The notes beneath the pieces are model-generated. The model made no database searches. It had not been told where the DNA came from and was given only the letters and a program-made list of their open reading frames with translations. Source: a virus. Taken from it: a DNA stretch of 51,195 nt. Positions 30,501 through 38,623 of the stretch are shown here, piece after piece; position 1 is the stretch's first letter, and every line of letters starts with the position of its first letter. Where the stretch lies: positions 1-51,195 of the IMG/VR virus record IMGVR_UViG_3300025617_000033, one strand, 5' to 3'. The translations under genes and the position numbers were made by a program.

Positions 30501-33500
30501 CATTACCTGCAGCGGCGTATTTATCGAATTTAGCTACAGCAGCTTTTCTAGCAGCAGCACCAAGCTTTGATCTAGTAGATCTTTGCTCTGCTGTATAATC
30601 AGATTCTTTAGCTGGTAATCCAGCTTCTTCTTTCATAGCTTCTAATGCTATATCTTGATTAACTACTTTATAACCACGTCTGCCGAGTTGTAATCCTTTA
30701 CCAACATTTGTTTTACCAGCACCAGGACCACCAACCATGAATATAGCTTTTAGCTTTGTAGCGCCTTCACTAAAACCGCCTTCAACATTTGGTACAGTAT
30801 ATAATACTTTACTTTTAGATCTGGCTAATGTATCATCAAAGTCAAATACTCTAATCTTTTTAATAGGAGCATCTGGTCTTCTAGCGTTATTTAAAGCTTT
30901 GTCTGACTTAGCTAAAGCGTTAACGCCTGTTTGTACCGAAATAGTTTTGCTGTATTTTATTTCACTAGGCATTAGCTCATTAATGCGTTTAGAGGCTTTT
31001 GCTTTATCGTTAGAAAGCTTGCTTTCATCTTTAGCGTATTCTTTTACTTGCTCTAATGTTTTTTCGCCTGAAAAATAATCTCTTATTAACTCAGCTTGAG
31101 TATTTTGCTGTAAACCTTTAACGCCAAAAAAGTACTCGCTAATAGTTTGACCTGTAGGTATATAAAGTAAATTATCTAAGTTTATTCCAGCTTCCGTAAA
31201 ACGTATAGTAGATAATAAACCTCTATCAACTTTTATTTTACCTTCTTTAAGAAGCTCAACTGCTTTCCAAAATAAATCTGGCATAGATGATTTAAAATCT
31301 ACATCTAATAAATCATTATTATTTAAAGTAATCCAGCCTTGCATATAAGAAGCCTCTATAACAGGCCAAACCTCATTGATTCTACCTTCTTTTGCCGCGT
31401 TTGTTAAAGTAGTCCCTATATTATTTTGTGGTTCAGAGTGTTCTTCAATACCTTTTTCATTTCTAATAACTTTACCATTAGAATCTACTTCAATTATTAA
31501 AGCGGGTGCTAAAGCTCTTAATGGAGCATTTTGAGAATTTGTAGCAGCAGACGCTATACCGTCAAAAACCCAAGTGTCTTTAGGATTGTTTTTTAAATAT
31601 GCTTCTGCAGCTAAATAAAAATCTTTCAGTAAATCTAATTTAGCATTTTCTTTAGCAACGTAGCCAGGTTTTGATATAGCTTCTGCGTAAGAATTAGTGA
31701 CCATTCTGTCTTTAGTCATAGGTGTTCTTCGTATATCAGCTTGTTCTCCAGTCTTATCTAAACGCTCATTGAATCTACTTACTATACCGTATGGTGATCT
31801 TGATTCTCCGAAAACTAAAGAAAATTTAAGATAGTTATTAAACTTAGGGTTTTTCTTTAAAAATTTATTTAATACTCTATCAAATCCTTGTATAACAGTT
31901 TCACCGTCTACAGCTTTTACACTATCACTTAAAAGTTTGTTTCTATCGTAGTCTCGTTTTTTACTATCTGGCCTACGCTTTGTCCCTTCCTGCTTTTCGT
32001 CAACTCTAGTTTTACCAGCCGCATCCTGCATAAACTTAGAGGTCTGTTTTGGCGTTTTAATTTTTTTACTAAACTTAGCGCCACCAACAGCTCTTTCGGC
32101 TGATGTAGTCACTAAATCTTCAAACATGCGGTTTCTAATATGCAAGTTTAATAAACCACGTATTGTTTGACCTACGGCGTCTCTATATATCGGCTTAACA
32201 GGTTTTTGTCTAATAAGACCTATATAGTCTTTTAAATTACCTGTAAGTTTGCCATTTGTATATAAAGCATTCATTACGTTTCTAGGTAAAAAAGTACCTT
32301 TACCAAAACCATCTTTAGTCTTTGGTAATCTAGCAAAATCGTTATTAGCGTTTTTAAGTAAAAACTGTTTAGCTGTTGTTAATCCTTCAGCGTCTGTTTT
32401 CTGATAGTTTCTAGTTTTATCAGTTATAGTTTGAGGATTTAAACCAAACATACCAGCGTATATATCTGCTACAGCTTTTGGCACGTTTCTAGTTTGACCA
32501 AAAGTTTTAATATCTTGGCCTTTAAAAGAGTCTTTAGTAGCTTTGGTTATTTTAGTTTCAACTTCAGCTTTATCTTTAGCGCCAATTTTTTCTATTTGAA
32601 CTTGTGAAAACTCAACCGTTTCTGTAGGTTTTTTAGCTATTGGCTTTTCTTTAGTTTCTACCTCAGTGGTTTCTTCAGCCATAACGCCTTTAGCCTCTGT
32701 TACATCACTAGTAAACTCTTCACCTAAAACTCTTTGAGAAGCTTCGATTGCTCTAGCTGGTAAAAACTTATTTATATAAGCGGCTAATGGCACGCCTGAT
32801 TCAGGATTATACTCTCTAATTAAATCGAATATACCACGCTTACCTGTTTCAATTTCATCAGTTAGTAACTGACGATCAAAATTAGGTGCGTCTCTTCTTT
32901 TATCTACTATTCTATTTACTATAGGCTTGAATTGATCTATAATATCAAAAGCGCCAGCTTCACCTTGAGTGTCGTATATCTCTTGCACTTTAGTAGATGC
33001 TATAGCTCCAGTATCTTTTTTGCTTTCTTTAGCTACGATATCTGTAACCTCAGCTTCTATATCTGTTGTAGGTTTTATATCTACTTCAGCTCCTTTTTTG
33101 GCTACTTTTTCAAGACCTTTAGAAAGACCTTTACCTTTTTGCACGCTTCTGTTGTAATCTCTAACAAAGTTTAATACATCTCTTCCAGTTTTAAACTTAA
33201 CGTTTAGACCCATAGCGCTTAAAGCTCTACGTATAAAATCACCTATTTTAGTTGTAGCTTTTTCGTTAAAAACAATGTCACCACTTTCTAGTCCTTCACT
33301 AGCAAGAGTTAATACCTCTTCCATAGTATCTGCTTTAGATATATCAGCATCTTCAACGTACTGGTTAAATCTATCTAAAAACTTAGAACTATTAAACGTT
33401 ATGTCTTTACTATTTTTTAATTCTTCTAAAAGAGATGCACCTAAAGCTATTGCAGCTTCAGGTTTGTTTTTAACAGTTTCAAACAAAACAGCATGACCAA

Positions 33501-35322
33501 CCTCGTGTTGAGCAGTTGTCATTACATTATCTTGAGCTGCAGATTCTTTGTTTAAAATTATAATTCTTTTACCATCAGGCATTACTACAAATGTACCGTA
33601 GTCTTCAGAGCTTTTAGTATCAATGTTTCCACCTTGCTCTTTTAAAGTTTCTATAGCAGAAGCTACATCAGCTTCATTTTCAAAAGTTTCAAATCCAGTT
33701 TCAATTTGCTCAGCTATAACTTTAGCTCCTTTTTCTACTTTAGCCGTTTTATCAGCTACAATTATATCGTTTAGTTCTTTGTCTATCTCGCTAAGTCTTT
33801 CTGACTCTGCTTTTGTTAGACTGGAATTATCTACTTGCTTTATTTTGTTCTTTAATTTTTTTTGCTCAATAACTAGGTCAACTACTGGTTTTGTGTTTTC
33901 AACGCTAATACCTAATGGTTTTACAGTATTTAAAGCTCCTTGTATATCTCTAAAGTTACTTCTAACATTGTCGGCTTGCTCTATAGTAAATACACCATCT
34001 CCAACTTTTTGTTTTAGCTCAGCCTCAAGTTTATTTTGAGTAAATTTATTTTCACTAAGCTTGGGTAATCCCTCGGTTACATCAGGAGTTTCATAAGCGT
34101 CAACGACGTTATCGTATTCAGTGCCTTCTAAGTCTCTTTGTACGCTATTATCTTGTATAGTGTTTTTAATTAATCTAGATCCAGCTGCGCTAGCTCCGAC
34201 TGAGCTCATTCCACCACCCATCATACCGCCAACTAAAAAAGTGTCTACTAAATCTCTAAGGTGATTATCAAATGTATCTTTTTTGCCAAGTTGAGCAGCG
34301 TCGACCATTTTGTTTATAACTTCAGTAGCAGTTTCAGACAAACCTTCAGCGCCATAGTCTTTACTTATACCTAAAGCAATTTTAGTAATTGACTCAGTTG
34401 CTTCTTTTTTACCTTTACCTGCAAGGTTTTTAAACATTCCTCCGCCAATTTTTTTAGTTACAACTTCTAAAAGACCTTCCGCAGCGCCTCTTACGGTAGA
34501 ATAACCAAGTGTTTTTAAACTTAAATCTTCACCTTCTTTTTGAGCTTCGGATGAAGCACCAGCGGTTTCGCCAGCTACTATTGAGGCTATACCAACGTAT
34601 GGTATCATAGACTGAACAACAGAAGGTAACGAACCTAAAGCGTCAGAGGCTGTTCTAACAGTAGCTTCTACAAAGTTACCTTTAGCGTATTCCTCTCCTA
34701 TACTAGTTTCAAACTGTGTTAAATCTTGTCTTATTTTATCAGCTTTTACAACAGAGTCTTCATAAGTCTCTAAACCAATATTAGCTAAAGCAGTCATACC
34801 GGGTTGAGATCCAATATTAGCTAAAGTTTGCTTAACAAGAGGATCTAAAGCGTCGTATCTAGCTTTTTCTTCGTCACTCATAAACTCTCTATCAACAGCC
34901 ATTTTAAACTCATTTAATAGAGTTGGTACTCTTGCTAACTTTCCTAAAGCATCCACAGTAGCTGCTTTTATTTTAGTACCTGTTTCTGCCCAAAAATCCC
35001 AATCACTTCCTTCTTTAGCTGCTCTTTGATAGCTTTCCCATAAAATATTCTCAGCTTCTCTATCTAATTCTTTTATTTTATCTTCTGGTGATACCGAAAA
35101 AGTATCTTCCAAAGCGAATACCGTAGGCTTTGGTGCCTGTTGTGGTCCTACCGACGGAGCACTTGCACCCACTACACCGTCTCCTGTCTTTACTGATTCG
35201 ACAGAGGTTTCAACAACTTCTTTTTTGTTATTTTTTTTCCACTCTATTACTTTAGCTTTAATCTCATCTGCAGATAAACCTTGATCTTGTAATGAAGCTA
35301 CGTAAGTTTCTAATTCATTCAT
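27574..35322 (-). CDS. Giant polyvalent virion protein: HExxH segment, sigma-region-2-like segment, HAD phosphatase split by a P-loop kinase
   Basis: 2582 residues. Order: acidic/hydrophobic N-terminal part with Gly/Ala-rich helices (~220-380); metallopeptidase-like HEVGH (606-610); sigma-70 region-2-like segment (~780-870: DIIDQFKPIVNRIVDK, then GIFDLIREYNPESGVPLAAYINKFLPARAIEASQRV); HAD motif I DFDDT (1494-1498); P-loop kinase inserted right after (GGPGAGKT 1531-1538, IDGTGA ~1611-1616); HAD motif II ILTARP (1773-1778) and motif IV FADD (1829-1832); long helical C-terminus with QFGNTQLQYVRIQKRAVQDL. Such proteins are usually packaged and injected with the DNA. It forms about 15% of the window. 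Domain calls are by motif, not by search. Confidence 0.82.
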   Translation of the reverse strand: MNELETYVASLQDQGLSADEIKAKVIEWKKNNKKEVVETSVESVKTGDGVVGASAPSVGPQQAPKPTVFALEDTFSVSPEDKIKELDREAENILWESYQRAAKEGSDWDFWAETGTKIKAATVDALGKLARVPTLLNEFKMAVDREFMSDEEKARYDALDPLVKQTLANIGSQPGMTALANIGLETYEDSVVKADKIRQDLTQFETSIGEEYAKGNFVEATVRTASDALGSLPSVVQSMIPYVGIASIVAGETAGASSEAQKEGEDLSLKTLGYSTVRGAAEGLLEVVTKKIGGGMFKNLAGKGKKEATESITKIALGISKDYGAEGLSETATEVINKMVDAAQLGKKDTFDNHLRDLVDTFLVGGMMGGGMSSVGASAAGSRLIKNTIQDNSVQRDLEGTEYDNVVDAYETPDVTEGLPKLSENKFTQNKLEAELKQKVGDGVFTIEQADNVRSNFRDIQGALNTVKPLGISVENTKPVVDLVIEQKKLKNKIKQVDNSSLTKAESERLSEIDKELNDIIVADKTAKVEKGAKVIAEQIETGFETFENEADVASAIETLKEQGGNIDTKSSEDYGTFVVMPDGKRIIILNKESAAQDNVMTTAQHEVGHAVLFETVKNKPEAAIALGASLLEELKNSKDITFNSSKFLDRFNQYVEDADISKADTMEEVLTLASEGLESGDIVFNEKATTKIGDFIRRALSAMGLNVKFKTGRDVLNFVRDYNRSVQKGKGLSKGLEKVAKKGAEVDIKPTTDIEAEVTDIVAKESKKDTGAIASTKVQEIYDTQGEAGAFDIIDQFKPIVNRIVDKRRDAPNFDRQLLTDEIETGKRGIFDLIREYNPESGVPLAAYINKFLPARAIEASQRVLGEEFTSDVTEAKGVMAEETTEVETKEKPIAKKPTETVEFSQVQIEKIGAKDKAEVETKITKATKDSFKGQDIKTFGQTRNVPKAVADIYAGMFGLNPQTITDKTRNYQKTDAEGLTTAKQFLLKNANNDFARLPKTKDGFGKGTFLPRNVMNALYTNGKLTGNLKDYIGLIRQKPVKPIYRDAVGQTIRGLLNLHIRNRMFEDLVTTSAERAVGGAKFSKKIKTPKQTSKFMQDAAGKTRVDEKQEGTKRRPDSKKRDYDRNKLLSDSVKAVDGETVIQGFDRVLNKFLKKNPKFNNYLKFSLVFGESRSPYGIVSRFNERLDKTGEQADIRRTPMTKDRMVTNSYAEAISKPGYVAKENAKLDLLKDFYLAAEAYLKNNPKDTWVFDGIASAATNSQNAPLRALAPALIIEVDSNGKVIRNEKGIEEHSEPQNNIGTTLTNAAKEGRINEVWPVIEASYMQGWITLNNNDLLDVDFKSSMPDLFWKAVELLKEGKIKVDRGLLSTIRFTEAGINLDNLLYIPTGQTISEYFFGVKGLQQNTQAELIRDYFSGEKTLEQVKEYAKDESKLSNDKAKASKRINELMPSEIKYSKTISVQTGVNALAKSDKALNNARRPDAPIKKIRVFDFDDTLARSKSKVLYTVPNVEGGFSEGATKLKAIFMVGGPGAGKTNVGKGLQLGRRGYKVVNQDIALEAMKEEAGLPAKESDYTAEQRSTRSKLGAAARKAAVAKFDKYAAAGNGMVIDGTGASYNATTKKIKALQDKGFEVHMVVATTPLETAIARNKARTERSLPDFVVKKTYDQVQESLAKYREDFGDRLYEINTETIEYGKPLPNDFLQQVYAGVNANKVGKVDATSFAENYDVLESQGAEFDFREFSKVIEGKKGPLFSVAEKIAAARGTDDVFILTARPANAAGPIQEFMKANGIDIPLANITGLGDGTAEAKAGWIMGKAAEGYNDFYFADDAIKNVKAVKNVLSQVDVKSKVQQAKASKRIVFDKVFNDIIEQKVGIESYKQFSAAKAKTVGASKGKFTFFTTPSAEDFLGLLYKTLGKGKVGDAQMAFYKTNLLDPYNRAEIALSQAKVSAGRDYKALKKQFKNIPKTLEKETGIAKYTYQHAIRTYIWNKQGIEVPGLSKRDQKRLTDFITNDAELSVFADNLITIQKDKPYPEPSKDWTAGTITTDVIGGINKVNRKEYLQEWQENVDIIFSEKNINKLEAAFGAKYVEALKDSLRAMKSGSNRPLGGDRVSDGILDWLNNSVGAIMFLNTRSAVLQTISAVNFVNWGDNNILKAGKAFANQKQFWGDFLTLMNSDYLLERRDGLKINVSESEIADAVQGSKNKVNSAISFLLNKGFVFTRYADSFAIASGGATFYRNRTEALVEQGMDRKAAEEQAFNDFRAIAEENQQSSSPSKISQQQRSLIGRIILQFGNTQLQYVRIQKRAVQDLVNKRGDWKSNVSKIVYYGAIQNLMFNAMQSGLAWALFDDDEEDEKLTEKNKEQKLQRTLNGAIDSQLKGLGIQGAVVSGIKNALMTIAEQADKKSPKFEEALDDLLSTAPALGSKIRKLKSAARTVSWNRKEIKEKGFSMDNPAYLAGAQVVSSILNIPLDRAVMKMNNMRNILNPSTENWQKVALALGWSGWDVGLPYFGLAEDKPVLTETEKQTKKLFDLNKSDQVKKLLNLGLTKKQIRALTKEEDRVKEIIKLQNKKKDAGSKK

Positions 35323-35327
35323 TTAAT

Positions 35328-36377
35328 TTAATTTAAATTATTTTCCTGTAAAAATTTTTGTGCTTTTGCTTTTTTAGCTTCTTGTAAATCAAAAATATTA
35401 GCGTCTTCAGGGTTTGTAGGTAATTGATTTTCTACAAATTGCTTAAGATAGTTATTCATAAAGTAGTCTTTGTATTTTTTATCAAACTCTTTTTGTTTGT
35501 CAGGATATAATGGCAAGTCTTCAGTGTAAGACCAGTATTTACCTTCAGATAAGTAAACATTCCAAGCAGCTATAGCCTGTTGTTCTAAGTTTAGTAAACC
35601 AGCAACTTCAGCAGATATAAATGGACTAGCTTTTCTTTCAATTTTATCCATGTCATACTTTAGTATGTTTCTACCTTTACCATTACCGATGTCTATAATT
35701 TCATAATCAAAACTACCATCTGGGTTTTTAAGCACAAACTCTTCAGATATTTGAGCGCTTGGAGATAACTGTCCATTTTCCATAACACTTTCAGAAGCAA
35801 ACAAACCAATCTTAGTAAGCAGAGACATCATTTCTGATGGTATATCTGGTGTTTCTGCAACTATAGTTGTACCAACATTACTTAACGCCTGTAGTGATAC
35901 GCTATTGATTATTAACGGGTACTCAAACATTGGACCGTAAAATGATATCTGTTGCGAACCATCTTGTAGCAGATCTAAATAAACATCATAGCCATCAGAC
36001 TTAGAAAAACCAGGTTTTTCGTTAAGTATACAATTAGCTACGGTATATTCAAAATTATTATTAGGATCAAAACTTTGATTTTCAGTTATCTGAAGTTGAG
36101 ATAAAAGTAAAGATAAAAAGTCTAGAGAAGCTTGTGGGGCTTGCTCTAGCATTTTTAATTGATTAATCTCGTATACGCAGTTGTCTGACTCACAAGTGTT
36201 GTTTTCTATAGCTATTTTTAATTTAGCATAAGTTCTAGCTGTGTTAGCAAAAGCTTTGCCTAAAAGATCAAAATTAACATCATGACCTTTTGATATAAAA
36301 TCTTTACTAAAACCAAGCGCATCACTTTGGTTTATTTGCTTTATAGTAAGGTTGTTAATTATATTTTTGTTTTCCAT
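35328..36377 (-). CDS. Structural protein upstream of the giant protein
   Basis: 349 residues, helical and acidic, with IASxxxLG-free composition and no enzymatic motif. The pattern (QASLDFLSLLLSQLQIT, VSLQALSNVGTTIVAETPD, GNGKGRNILKYDMDKIERKASPFISAEVAGLL) is typical of phage internal or tail-associated proteins. Located between an internal-protein-like gene and the giant protein, spacing 5-13 nt. Likely a virion component. Confidence 0.65.
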   Translation of the reverse strand: MENKNIINNLTIKQINQSDALGFSKDFISKGHDVNFDLLGKAFANTARTYAKLKIAIENNTCESDNCVYEINQLKMLEQAPQASLDFLSLLLSQLQITENQSFDPNNNFEYTVANCILNEKPGFSKSDGYDVYLDLLQDGSQQISFYGPMFEYPLIINSVSLQALSNVGTTIVAETPDIPSEMMSLLTKIGLFASESVMENGQLSPSAQISEEFVLKNPDGSFDYEIIDIGNGKGRNILKYDMDKIERKASPFISAEVAGLLNLEQQAIAAWNVYLSEGKYWSYTEDLPLYPDKQKEFDKKYKDYFMNNYLKQFVENQLPTNPEDANIFDLQEAKKAKAQKFLQENNLN

Positions 36378-36390
36378 TTTTTAATATTTA

Positions 36391-37113
36391 TTAATCACCT
36401 CCACCGAAAAGAGCTCCAGCCATGCTACCAATACCACCAATTGCACCCATAGTTGCAGATGTTGCATCTGCTTGTGCTTTAGCTTGATCTTGTCTAGCAG
36501 CTTCTAATTGACCTCTAACATAGTTTATTTGATCTTGCTCTCTATTTTCTGTCATTTGCATCTCAATAGTCTTACCTTGGGCTTGAGCCATTTGAGCTCT
36601 ACCACCTTCAGATATTTGTATGTTTTGCAGTCTTGCTTGTTGAGCAACTTGAGCTTGCTCCATTTGCTGCTCTCCTTGCGCTCTCATTTTTTCATTTTGA
36701 GCTTCTTGAGATTCAATACTAGCAGAAACACCTTGTTTGCTTTTTAAAGCTGCATTAGCTAAAGCGGTTGCACCACCAGCACCTGCGCCAGTAGCTCTTA
36801 ACGTGTCTAATGTGTTAGCTAAAGATATATCAGCTTGTTCTATTTGCATTTCAGCCGCTTGAGTAGCAACACTTAGGTTTGCAAATGGATTAGATATTTG
36901 ATCAGACAAATCAGTTGCTAAGCCTGCTAAACTAGTTACACCGGCATAAGGATTAACAATCTCTTGTCTGTTTTTTTCTAAACTTCTAAGTTGGCCTTGA
37001 AGCCTGCGTCTTTCTGCTTCAGCGGCTCTAGCGGCAGCTTTAGCTTTTGATCCGCCAAACAAGCTACCAATTATTTTGGTACCTGCGCCTATTACTGCTC
37101 CTGTTATTGGCAT
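36391..37113 (-). CDS. Internal virion protein (ejection protein-like)
   Basis: 240 residues. Gly-rich hydrophobic ends (AVIGAGTKIIGSLFGG, GAIGGIGSMAGALFGGG) flank a long Ala/Gln/Glu-rich helix (EKMRAQGEQQMEQAQVAQQARLQNIQ). This matches the style of T7 gp14 and other podovirus core proteins that form an ejection channel. Its place just before the large internal protein genes fits. Functional similarity is inferred from composition and order. Confidence 0.7.
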   Translation of the reverse strand: MPITGAVIGAGTKIIGSLFGGSKAKAAARAAEAERRRLQGQLRSLEKNRQEIVNPYAGVTSLAGLATDLSDQISNPFANLSVATQAAEMQIEQADISLANTLDTLRATGAGAGGATALANAALKSKQGVSASIESQEAQNEKMRAQGEQQMEQAQVAQQARLQNIQISEGGRAQMAQAQGKTIEMQMTENREQDQINYVRGQLEAARQDQAKAQADATSATMGAIGGIGSMAGALFGGGD

Positions 37114-37131
37114 AATTTTATATTTTTAATT

Positions 37132-38589
37132 TTAATATCCATTTGAAAATGTATAATTTGATCCTACCATAAATAATTCTTTATATCTACCTGGTTCTGT
37201 GACTGTATCTGTAGACATTTTAACTACAGCATAATAACCTTTTATACCAGATATTTGATTTCCAAAAACTATTTCACCTTCAGAAACCGGCGTATTATTA
37301 ACTACATTTGCACAATATTTATTTTCTTTTCTATCAAAACCTACTCTAAATATAGGTTGAACCGTTGCTGAAGTACCTGTGTTTGGAGGTACAGCAGAAT
37401 CATAAGCGCCTTCAGTATAACTCAGTACGTTATTTGTTTTGTCAAAAACATAAGGATTTATAATGTTTGAAGAGCTTGGCCCTGTTTCATCTGAAACAAA
37501 AGAGTCAACTTGCCAACCATTAGTACCTTCGTAAGATATTGTGTTAAACACTTTAGAGTTTCCAGGTCTTGGATTAAAAACAAATGTTACTTCAGAAGCA
37601 TTGCTTGTGTTGTAAAATTGGTTATAAGGAACGTTTGTAGAGTTGTGCAAATATAAACCATCTCCGAACGTTGTATAATGATTATTCTTTAAGCTAAAAG
37701 ATTGACTTGGTTTGTAAGAGTACCTACTTATCCAGCCTCTAGCAGATTCATCGTAAGATAAAGTGTTGTAAGAAATATTTGGACTAGAAGGTTGTATAGA
37801 AACAATGTAATCTTTATTGTATATATCAAAGCCTCCTAGTATTTTTCCTTTACCAAAATTAACAGAATCAACACTTACTATTTTATTTCTAAAGAAAGAT
37901 CTCATACCAGTAGCTGATATTTCTGTCAAACCATCAGCGCCTAATCTCATGACACTGTTTTGATATGAGTCTACAAAATATTTATTATAACCATATACAG
38001 CAAAACTTTCAGGGTGATTACCAATACCGTAATTTCCACCATATGGTACTATTTGACCAATTACAGTCGTAAAAGAACTAACAGGCAAGCCTCCACCTTC
38101 AGCTGAATATATAGCGTCTTTATCTATCAATGCTCTACTAACTTTAGATTCTTGAAATATAATTAAGTTAGTATCTTCAGCATAAAGCTTTTGTATAGAA
38201 CCATTTGCTGGGTCTAAGCTTTTTGTTATATTCTCGCTAACGCTGAATACATTAGTTTGATTTATACCTGTTCTAGAGTTGTATATACCTGAGTATATCA
38301 TAGAGTTTAACCTAAAATTAGCATTAGGTTCTTCTTCTACTAAATAAGCTCTAACGCCATAATCCGTAGAAGTATTATTGTAACCGCCTCTAATTCTAGC
38401 TTCTTCAACAAACCAACTAGTATCCCGATCTACAGGGTTGCTAACATCGTCATAAGCAGGAAAACCACCTATTGATTCAGGTATACCAAAAGAGCCATTC
38501 CATACTGGTTTTGTAGTAGTAGAAGCTGCTGTTGCAGATTTTTTTAAAACAAAACTGTTAAAGTATTTTACTTCAATTATAGCTGCCAT
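37132..38589 (-). CDS. Tail/structural protein, unknown
   Basis: 485 residues, beta-rich, Asn/Ser/Tyr-rich (EESRIRGGYNN-like, YGGNYGIGNHPESFAVYGYNKYFVD). It has no Cys-rich or enzymatic motif. Its repeated short strands resemble tail-nozzle or beta-propeller-like proteins. It follows the 1563-aa nozzle-like gene by 34 nt, so the two may assemble together. Confidence 0.65.
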   Translation of the reverse strand: MAAIIEVKYFNSFVLKKSATAASTTTKPVWNGSFGIPESIGGFPAYDDVSNPVDRDTSWFVEEARIRGGYNNTSTDYGVRAYLVEEEPNANFRLNSMIYSGIYNSRTGINQTNVFSVSENITKSLDPANGSIQKLYAEDTNLIIFQESKVSRALIDKDAIYSAEGGGLPVSSFTTVIGQIVPYGGNYGIGNHPESFAVYGYNKYFVDSYQNSVMRLGADGLTEISATGMRSFFRNKIVSVDSVNFGKGKILGGFDIYNKDYIVSIQPSSPNISYNTLSYDESARGWISRYSYKPSQSFSLKNNHYTTFGDGLYLHNSTNVPYNQFYNTSNASEVTFVFNPRPGNSKVFNTISYEGTNGWQVDSFVSDETGPSSSNIINPYVFDKTNNVLSYTEGAYDSAVPPNTGTSATVQPIFRVGFDRKENKYCANVVNNTPVSEGEIVFGNQISGIKGYYAVVKMSTDTVTEPGRYKELFMVGSNYTFSNGY

Positions 38590-38623
38590 ATATATTATTA
38601 CTTTTTTTTATTAAATTTTACTA

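Noticed and set aside
27956-34039. Several plus-strand frames of 60-140 codons opposite the giant gene
   Set aside because: Ser/Phe/Leu-rich, low-complexity translations typical of the antisense of an AT-rich Lys/Glu/Ala-rich gene; no start context or spacing pattern.
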